DNA from: Lyophyllum atratum
Lineage: Eukaryota > Basidiomycota > Agaricomycetes > Agaricales > Lyophyllaceae
Direction of reading: 5' to 3'
DNA length: 64,000 bases
Assembly (NCBI GenBank): GCA_014905825.1
Contig: JACGCN010000003.1
Location: 434,001 to 498,000, forward strand
Numbering within the stretch: the first letter of the stretch is position 1; every line of letters begins with the position of its first letter. Under the pieces are notes generated by a model. The model was not told where the DNA came from and did no database searches. It saw nothing but the letters and a program-made list of their open reading frames with translations. Shown in pieces: positions 55,059 to 64,000 of the stretch. A program made the translations under genes and the position numbers.

Positions 55059-57500
55059 TCAGTCCCTCCCACCCCCATCATGGTCCCCGCCATCGCTATG
55101 TCGGCCCTGGGAGTCATACTCCTCACCCTCCTCATCGCTATCGCCCTCACTATCCCCATGCTCATGCGACGAACCCTGCGAATGTTCCCCATGTCCATTC
55201 TGCTTGCCCACCTCGTCCCGGACACGGCGCTTAATCTGCGCGCCGCCATCAACGTTTATTTCCATAGCGAGGACGGGGAGGGTACTTACGATTTTAGCGT
55301 ATACGAGCCCGCAGGCGTTGCATAGCGTCCTTGGGCCTGTCATTGAGTGTTAGAAAGGACGACAAAAAGGGGTAGCAAAATCCGACTCACCCATCGGCCC
55401 GCGGCGCCATTCAGGCGTTGACGTCGCCTTGCAGCCAAGACACGTCTGACCCTCCTGGCCGCCATTGGTATTACCAGTGCCTCCAGCTCCTCCACCACCA
55501 CCGCCGCCGCCGCCGCTAGAACTGCCAGGGCCGTCCTCCGTCTTCTACTTGTTCATTTCGATCAAACAAAGACGCGAAAGTCACCAAAAAAAGAAACAGA
55601 AAAAACAAAGTGAGCCAACCAAACCCAACACGCAGCACAAGAACCAAAAACCAAAAACCCTACCTGCTTGCCATTCGCACCCGCACCCGCACCCGCACCC
55701 GCACCCATCCCGCCCACCGACCCCGTGCTCGTGTTCGTGTTCACAATCAGACTCATGCTCATCGGCTTCTGCTCCTCCTCCTGCTGGTGGTGGTGGTGGT
55801 GGTGGTGTTGCTGCTGCTGTATCTGCGCCGCCTCGACGGGCGACATCCCCTCGACCGCGAGCCGGATGGCGTCGATGGTCTGGGCGCCTTGCCTGGCGGA
55901 GAGGAGCATGCGCTCGAGCTGCTCGGGGGGCGGTGGGGGCGCGAGCTCGGACGCGTCGTCCATTATGAGGCGGTAGGAGTGGAGCATCTGCACAAGGAAA
56001 GCGTCAGCGGGAAGGTCACGTTGTTGGGATGTGGGTCGAAATTGGGAGGTAAAGCAAAACGAGGTAGAACCACGACAGATGGGTGAGATAAAGGGGGGGG
56101 GGGGGAGTAAGACCATAAAGACATGTACATCATCGGTACAACCACAAACAAGACACAGATCTCCGAAATGTCACCCAAGGAAAAAGGTGAAAAAAAATAA
56201 CCGCAAAAGAGTTAAAGGGAGATGAGGAAAATCAACCCAAACATCTCCTAACCCCAAAGTCAAGCCCTAAGCCAAAAAGCCAAAAAAAGCCATCGCGACA
56301 ATCAAAGGTCTGCGGCACCTCGCTGACACAGATAAACGAGAAGAAAACCAACAACCGAAAAGAGTGGTCGAAAAATCAACCCGAAATATCTCCCAACCCC
56401 ATCAGAGAAACCACGTCAGGGAACCGAAAACCGAAAACCGAAACCACCAAGCGCGGAAAATGCACGCAGCCCGTCAGAACAAACAAATCCCAATCCCATG
56501 AAAGAGGACGAAAAGCATGGCAAAAACGAAAATCAAATCAAATCGTCACTCGCAGAAACGTCCACCCTCCATCCCAGTCAAGAACATTCAAAAAGTGCGA
56601 GAAAACGTAACCCGCTCAAAAAGCACCCGCCCGCCCAAATCCCAAATCCAAATCCCAAACCCCATAGCCAAAAGCAAAAGAAAAAAAGAAAAAGAAGAAA
56701 CACCAACTCACCCTCATAAAATCCAACGCAGGCGGCGTCCCAGGCCCCACCGACGCCCCCGCACTCCCAGGCGCAGGCGCAGGCACCCCCATCCCCGTCG
56801 GCGCACCAACACCAAGTACAGGGACAGGGACAGGCGGGGACTCCCTGCTCTCGCGTCTCCTCGGCTGCGCCTGGGTCACATTCGTTCGTTCCGCATGATG
56901 CGCAGTGTACCCCCGGTCTTCGTACGGGGATATAGGCTGCTGCTGCTGCTGCTGCGGTGGTGGTGGTTGTGCTTGGGGTTGGGATTGGGATTGGGGCTGG
57001 GGCGGCGCGTGCAGGTGCTGTTGTTGTTGCTGTTGCGGGTGCTGCTGATGCCCGGGGTGCTGCTGAAGCTGCTGCATCGCCGGCGGGGGCGGGGGCGGAT
57101 GCTGATGCGCGTGCTGATACGGCTGCGGCGGGGGATGCGTATAATGGCTCCACCCATCCCCCGTCCACTGCGGCGGCGGCACCTGCTGCTGTTGGTGCTG
57201 TTGGGGCGGGGGCTGGTGTGGGTGCCCATACGATGTAGTCCCATACGGCGGCGGGTACGCGTGCGGATGCGGATGCGGCGGCGGAGGCCCGTTGTACGTC
57301 GGCGGGGACGCGGGGGGCGGGGGCGGTGGGGCCGCCTGGCGGATCTGCCGGGGTGGTGCGGGGGCGGGCGGGTCGTACGGGGCCTGGGCCTGGGGATGGG
57401 GATGCGTGGGCGGTGGGGGGTAGGAGGGGTAGTCGTAGGTGGTGGGGGCGAGCGCGGGCTGGTGCTGGTGCGTGTAGATGTATCGGCCGTCTGACGCCAT
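55059..57500 (-). CDS. GATA-type zinc-finger transcription factor
   Basis: Met 57500 (M-A-S-D-G-R-Y-I-Y) opens a long Pro/Gln/His-rich exon ending A-L-D-F-M-R at 56712. A 724-bp intron (55988-56711) leads to M-L-H-S-Y-R-L-I-M-D-D-A-S-E-L, then E-Q-L-E-R-M-L-L-S-A-R-Q-G, poly-His and Gly/Ala repeats. After another intron come T-E-D-G-P-G-S-S-S and the finger: C-L-G-C, S-T-P-E-W-R-R-G-P, (intron at about 55345-55395) and G-P-R-T-L-C-N-A-C-G-L-V-Y-A-K, a C-x2-C-x18-C-x2-C GATA finger. The last exon begins I-K-R-R-V-R-D-E-V and is acidic, ending at 55059. A single finger split by an intron near its middle, no PAS domain seen. GATA factors in fungi govern nitrogen use, light response or development; which one cannot be told here. 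Confidence 0.85.
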
Positions 57501-58327
57501 CGCTTTTTTTCGTGTGTGTGTCTGTCTCGTCTTGTGTGTGTCTTGTGTCTTGTGTCTTATAATCTGGGTCGGGTCGAGTGCTGAGCTATGTCGTCCTCGC
57601 TGCGCCTTGCTGGGAGAGCTAGACGTGCGCGCAGGAAGAGGGACGTGGGCGGGGAAGGAGGGGCGGACGGCTGTGATGACGGCAGACAAGGAAAGGATGT
57701 ACAAGGGTGGTCAGCATTTATAGAAATGATTTATATGATTGCAGACGTGAAGTTGCGATCAACGCAGCGCGACCCGAATCGTCCTATCCCCCTGGAGTAT
57801 CCCATCCATTCCAACCGTCTCAAGTTCGCAGTTCAACACCAGCAACCAGCTTGGGGACGCCATTCGAGGTGAACGGTGGACGTCCACCCCTGACAAGGAT
57901 CTACACGGCATCTAGAGCGGATAAACGGGGGCTTACAGGAGATTGGGATGTTGCTGGTGTGTTATGAGCACGGCATGGGGCACAGCGCCGTATCTGGACG
58001 CAAGAAGGCTCTGTCTGAGTCGCGAATGTCAGCTGCGGGATGCGGGGTGGGCGCAGACAGTGCGTGCTCGCCTGATACTGAGCGGGACCTGGCAGCTGAG
58101 CGCTGGGCAGTGGACGGAGAAGGGGGGACGGGGGGAAAGGGAGTTGTGCGAGTGACACGATGGGTCGTCCAACGTCCACGCTAAGGCAGGGTTGCCAACT
58201 TTTAGAAACGTGTCTTCGGGCCGTCCCAATCCGACCATTCCAAAAAAACACACATCAACAAAACCCATTTCTATACTAAGATATCTATCCAAATGGCAAA
58301 AAGTCTGTCCAAATCCAAACTAAATCA
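57501..58327. other. GATA gene promoter region
   Basis: Starts with a GT/CT-rich tract (57508-57560) just upstream of the GATA start, which is CA/GA-rich on the coding strand. No gene supported. Confidence 0.5.
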
Positions 58328-60178
58328 TCATCCATATCCGTCCACCGCCCCCCCGCCCCTCTCCCGCCCATCCCCCCTTCCCCTCCCCCGCTTCCCCGCC
58401 GTCCCCACCACCTCCTCCCCATGAACAGACGGCTCATACCCACCCTCCTCATACTCCTCCTGCCCGCCCCCACCCCTCTCCGGCCCCCGCAACGTGCTAT
58501 TCCCACTCGCAGCCGCCGCCGCCCTCTCCCTTGCCCTCCTCCTCCTCCTCAAGATCTTCTTCCGATTCCTCACCCCCCTTCTATACCCCCCCTCCTCCTC
58601 CCCATAAAACAACGCATACTCGCAGAACGCGCAAATCCACTCCTCCCCTGGGTTCGTCAGCGTCCCCTGCGCAGGACCCGGACCCGACTTCTTGCGCCGC
58701 CTCGGCGGAATCTCCGCGCTCAAGAACCGCAACGCCAACGGCCCCACCGCATTCGCGTTCGCGTTCTGCTGCGCCTGCGCTGCCGCCGAACCCGAATGCG
58801 GCAGCCTCCCCGGCACATAATTCCGCAAATGATGCGGATTCGACGCATTCGCAAGCGCGCTCCGCTTCTTCTTCTTCCCGTTCCCCCCCTTCGCCCCCTT
58901 CCCCTTCTCCATTGTCCCCCCCGGCACAGGCGCACCCCCCGAGGACGCGGTGGTGGAGGAAGGGGAGGCGGCAGCGAGCATGCTGCGGGATGATGGGTGG
59001 GTGGTGGTGCCCGTTTTGGCGGCTTTGGAGGCTTGGCGGGCGAGTTCGGCTTCGAACCGTTTACGGAGCATCGCGACTTCCTCTTTGGTTGCGATCAGGC
59101 GGTCTGCGGCTGGAAAGGGATTAACGACGTGCACAAAAGGAAGAATAGACAGAACGTAGAAATAAAAAAGTACCCAGTCCGGAGACGGGAAGTACGTAGA
59201 GTCCCAAAAATAATAGACCCAGAAAGTAAAAAATAAAGACACCACACACTCACTCTTACTCCCGCACACCATCGTAAACTCCACAACCGGGAACGGCGCC
59301 TGGTCCGGATGCCTCGGCAGCCTCCTCACCGCCCTCTGCCTCCTCACCACCCTCCTCCTCGACAGCCTCACCCTCCCCCCCTCCCCTCCCCCGCCCACAC
59401 AGCTCGCACTCAACGCCTGATCCAGCGCCATCCCATCCCCATGCGACAGCGCCCCCAGCACCGCCGCCAACTGCCTCTTCCGCGTCCTCAACATCTCCTT
59501 GTGCTTCAGCCCCGCCAGCATCGCCTGCCCCAATTTCCCCCTCTCCCTCTCCCTTTTCCTAGGAGGCGGGGGCTGGTACACCTCCGCGACCTCGTGCCCG
59601 TGCGTGGGGGGAGAGTCGGTGCTGGGCGAGGGGGAGGGAAGGTGGTGGTGGGGCGGTTCTTGGTACGGGAAGCGCGAGGTCACGGCGGTAGTGGGCACCT
59701 TCCGCTTCTTCGTGTTCCCCGGCTGTGTCAGGTGGTCGATGTAGTCGCCCTCTCCGTCCCCCTCCCCCTCCGCATCCCCGTCCTCCGCATCCTCCTCGGC
59801 CCTTCCACCCCCACCGGAATAAGTATTCGAAGCAGGGTCCCCCGAGCCCAAAAAAGGCATATAATACGACTGCATGCTCTCCGCATGCCCCAACAGCTCC
59901 TCCGCCGTCCCATCCTGCCCCAGGCCAGCCAGCACATTATTAGCAGCCCTGATGGTCTCATTGATCTTACTGATATCGCTCCCAGCATGCGTACGGATAC
60001 CACCAGCGTCGTCCAGATTGGTATCGGTATGGTGTAGCGAGAGCATCCCCAGCCCCAGACCCAGGTCGGAGGAGGCGTTGGGCTCGGTGCGCCGCCGTTT
60101 AGGGAGCGGCTTCACCCGGCGCAGAGCGGGAAACTCGGGGACGTCGAATATCGGCGATGGGGCGCGATATGCCGACAT
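58328..60178 (-). CDS. Conserved nuclear-type protein with C-terminal Cys pair, unrecognised
   Basis: Met 60178 starts M-S-A-Y-R-A-P-S-P-I-F-D-V-P and soon has a basic P-K-R-R-R-T (nuclear-signal-like). A region with S-D-I-S-K-I-N-E-T-I-R-A-A-N-N-V follows, then acidic and basic low-complexity parts and R-T-R-K-R-Q-L-A-A-V-L-G-A-L. A 150-bp stop-free segment (59110-59259, GTAAGA...TTCCAG) is clearly intronic: it encodes hydrophobic residues unlike the rest, and removing it joins M-V-C-G to T-A-D-R-L. Downstream are L-R-K-R-F-E-A-E-L-A-R-Q, H-L-R-N-Y-V-P-G-R-L-P, P-P-R-R-R-K-K-S and W-I-C-A-F-C-E-Y-A-L-F-Y-G-E, a CxxC with aromatic flanks, then an Arg-rich, Gly-rich tail. I recall similar C-termini in fungal hypothetical proteins. 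No function known. Confidence 0.7.
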   Translation of the reverse strand: MSAYRAPSPIFDVPEFPALRRVKPLPKRRRTEPNASSDLGLGLGMLSLHHTDTNLDDAGGIRTHAGSDISKINETIRAANNVLAGLGQDGTAEELLGHAESMQSYYMPFLGSGDPASNTYSGGGGRAEEDAEDGDAEGEGDGEGDYIDHLTQPGNTKKRKVPTTAVTSRFPYQEPPHHHLPSPSPSTDSPPTHGHEVAEVYQPPPPRKRERERGKLGQAMLAGLKHKEMLRTRKRQLAAVLGALSHGDGMALDQALSASCVGGGGEGGRVRLSRRRVVRRQRAVRRLPRHPDQAPFPVVEFTMVCGSKSECVVSLFFTFWVYYFWDSTYFPSPDWVLFYFYVLSILPFVHVVNPFPAADRLIATKEEVAMLRKRFEAELARQASKAAKTGTTTHPSSRSMLAAASPSSTTASSGGAPVPGGTMEKGKGAKGGNGKKKKRSALANASNPHHLRNYVPGRLPHSGSAAAQAQQNANANAVGPLALRFLSAEIPPRRRKKSGPGPAQGTLTNPGEEWICAFCEYALFYGEEEGGYRRGVRNRKKILRRRRRARERAAAAASGNSTLRGPERGGGGQEEYEEGGYEPSVHGEEVVGTAGKRGRGRGDGRERGGGAVDGYG

Positions 60179-60713
60179 CGTGGCGCGGATCTGCTTGGAT
60201 GATGGGTAGACAAAGGGTGGGTGGGAGGGGTATAGGGAAATGGAATGGAATGGGAGGGGGGGTGGTGTGACGCAGCAACGAAAGGCAGAAAGAAGAAAGG
60301 AGAAAGGAGAGAGAGAGAGATGGAGGCTGAGTCAGAAAAAAATCGAGGGAGGGAGGAGGGGTGTGACGTGGACTTGCCTGCGCTGGGTAGTGAGCCACGG
60401 ATATGTGTTTCCCCGGGTGGTATCTCGCCGTACGAGTGTGTATAGTTTATTGAGCCTGTAGCCACGTCGAGCACTCGATGTGAGAACGAGTCGGAAGGGA
60501 AAGCAAGGACAAGACCCGTTTGCGGTCGCCCTGGCACTGGAAAGAGTGGATGAGTGGAAATCTGATGGCCACGGGCGATTCGTATTTGTCCTTGTCATTC
60601 GCACACAGCGGACTTTTTTTTTGTCCTCCGGAGTCTGGGTTTTCTTTCTTGCCTCCCCGGCACAGTGCACAGGCATGGAATACGGATTTATTGCGCTGTC
60701 ATTAGATGACCTA
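60179..60713. other. Promoter region of the Cys-pair gene
   Basis: GA-rich tracts at 60280-60360 (CT-rich on the coding strand) just upstream of the start at 60178, typical of basidiomycete promoters/5' UTRs. No other gene. Confidence 0.5.
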
Positions 60714-61353
60714 CAGTGTATTGACACTCCTTTGCACACCTACACTCCTTTGCACACTCGCTCATAAGTTCCTCAAATTTCGCGCAAACACTTAGCCACT
60801 TGGTAACTTGCATGCTATCTATGCATAGATAGGTTAGAAAAAACAAGAATTTTTTCCGCCCTATGACTGTCTTTGAATGCTCATAAATATAGGAAGATAT
60901 TGAGATTTGCACTTTTGCACCTTTTCTATGTCTTCTTTAAGCATGTCTGATCCACATATTGAGAGATATAAAAATTGGAAGAGAAAGCTGACTATATACG
61001 CTTCAATCTGACCTAGGAATCAAGCAAATCGGGAAGGAACTCGTGTTGCAAAAAATGGTACAAGATTGTCGTGACAAGTCAAAAACCACGCCGTCAGCCA
61101 CGATGATGATGATCAGACACTGTGTCACGGATGTGACTACGCGTGCAAAGGACCGAAAAGCGTGACATATTGATGGTCTTGGAAAATCGTCCTCGTTTGA
61201 ACTTATACTCACCTCCGTTGAAGCAATAAAAATTTGGTACATGACTTGAGATAGTACTTAAGATTTCTGCCTACTCATAATTCTCAGAAGTGTAGTGTGC
61301 ATCGCGTGAAAAACGAATATTCTTTGTTTGTGCAAAGGAGTGTCAATACACTG
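60714..61353. mobile_element. MITE with 25-bp perfect inverted ends and TA flanks (Tc1/mariner-like)
   Basis: The left end CAGTGTATTGACACTCC... (60714-60738) is repeated exactly as its reverse complement at 61329-61353. Both outer sides are TA (60712-60713 and 61354-61355), the target duplication of Tc1/mariner/pogo elements. The 640-bp interior is AT-rich with no transposase frame, so it is a non-autonomous element. Just inside the left end the last 16 bases of the terminal repeat (ACACTCCTTTGCACAC) occur a second time. Confidence 0.88.
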
Positions 61354-62284
61354 TATCTCAGAAACGGAAAACCATATCACGGTCGCATGTTTTTTAAAAA
61401 AGAGCTGATCATAACGAGGAGAAAAGGGGCTGCATATGTAAGTGGCAACAATACTTCAAAAAGCGAAAAGAAAAGAGAAGATAAGAAAAAAAATACTCGA
61501 CGAGACCTAAGTTACAAGACAAGATATGCGACGTAATGTGTAGTAGGGGGGGGGGGACAGGGAAATGCGGTATGCGATGCTCTCAAAAACAGTAATTGTC
61601 TCGTGTCGTTCGTGTGCGTGCGTGAAAAAAGTGTGAAATGATCTATAACGGGGGTGCGGGATGGCGGCAGAGATAGTAATCAGTCCAGCGCGGTCCGGGA
61701 TCGCAATACAATACACAAGTGGTGGGTGATGGGCGTGGATGCAGGGTGGTGGTGGGGTATCAATGCGCGGCGGGGTGGGGTGTATCGCGAATGGCGGACG
61801 GTGAGGCTGGCGGACTGAATCGAGGCCGTGGCGTTAAGGTCCCGCGTCTAATACTGGTATACGTATGCTAGTAACGTTCAACAAGTGCGTGCGGGGGTGG
61901 ATGGATGGGATGGATGCTGCAAATGCGGAGTGTGTAAGATCATTAAAAAATTAGGCGGGCACGCCCGGATTGCGATAGTAGTGTAATGGCGTGGGCGAGA
62001 CGTGACGAGACGAGACAAATGGACAAGGGGTGGGCATTAAGAGCAGCGCATGAGACAATAAATCGTTCGTGTCATCTAGGTCGAGATCGAGTATGAATGG
62101 AGGCCGGATAAAGAAGGTAGGGAGAGAGGCGATAGGACAGGTGAAAGGCAGGGGCGAGGAGTCAGGGTCAGGCAATCGGCGCGAAGTCGGAGCATTTTTT
62201 TTGTGGTTTCTTGTTTCTGTTTCTGCGGGGGTCGGGGACAAGCGGGTGGAGATAAGAGGCACTAGCAGTCTAGGAGCCAGGGAA
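61354..62284. other. 3' region of DED1, no gene
   Basis: AT-rich part, then a G homopolymer (about 61543-61558) and GT-rich sequence. Probably includes the DED1 3' UTR. Confidence 0.5.

Positions 62285-64000
<1,716 letters not shown>

Noticed and set aside
56517..57494. 325-aa Arg/Leu/Gly-rich plus-strand frame
   Set aside because: Antisense to the Pro/Gln/His-rich first exon of the GATA gene; low-complexity shadow.
59309..60037. 242-aa Pro/Arg-rich plus-strand frame
   Set aside because: Antisense shadow of the Cys-pair nuclear-type protein gene.

Overview
The window reads as nuclear DNA of a mushroom-forming basidiomycete (Agaricomycete). Almost every gene must be assembled across introns of about 50-60 bp with GT...AG ends. 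The gene content fits that group: FunK1-type fungal kinases, a NACHT NTPase, a TET/JBP-like oxygenase, a DUF6698-like gene and a fungal TNP2-type transposase. All gene models come from reading the sequence by eye. Exon joins were checked by frame and splice sites, and family calls rest on recognised motifs, not on a search.

Left third (1-27 kb) is accessory and shaped by transposons. It has a TET/JBP-like Fe(II)/2-oxoglutarate oxygenase gene (1028-4430, minus) and a small zinc-knuckle gene ending in a SUMO-interaction-like motif (7621-8561, minus). It also has a DUF6698-like gene (9659-24057, plus) whose eight exons stay open although two of its introns have grown to 7.9 and 5.2 kb. The first giant intron holds a complete 7,821-bp transposon (10548-18368) with 19-bp inverted ends, a perfect 8-bp target duplication, a TNP2/CACTA-like transposase and two companion genes. 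The second holds transposon debris, including an end related to the first element. A perfect 260-bp tandem duplication follows.

Middle (27-47 kb): a RhoGEF with DH-PH-FYVE layout (27.4-30.4 kb), a NACHT protein with a hydrophobic C-terminus (31.5-34.4 kb), a full-length cytochrome P450 (34.7-36.9 kb), and a FunK1/F-box region. In that region a divergent kinase/F-box pair has been tandemly duplicated. The left unit kept the kinase and lost the F-box gene; the right unit lost the kinase and kept most of the F-box gene. A small secreted Asn-Gly-Thr and Lys-Ala-Ala repeat protein closes this part.

Right third (48-64 kb) is conserved core genome: HGH1 (eEF2 folding factor) and SPT20 (SAGA subunit) diverging from a 118-bp promoter gap, a GATA-finger transcription factor, a nuclear-type Cys-pair protein, and DED1/DDX3 RNA helicase running off the right edge. 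A 640-bp MITE with 25-bp inverted ends and TA flanks lies between the last two.
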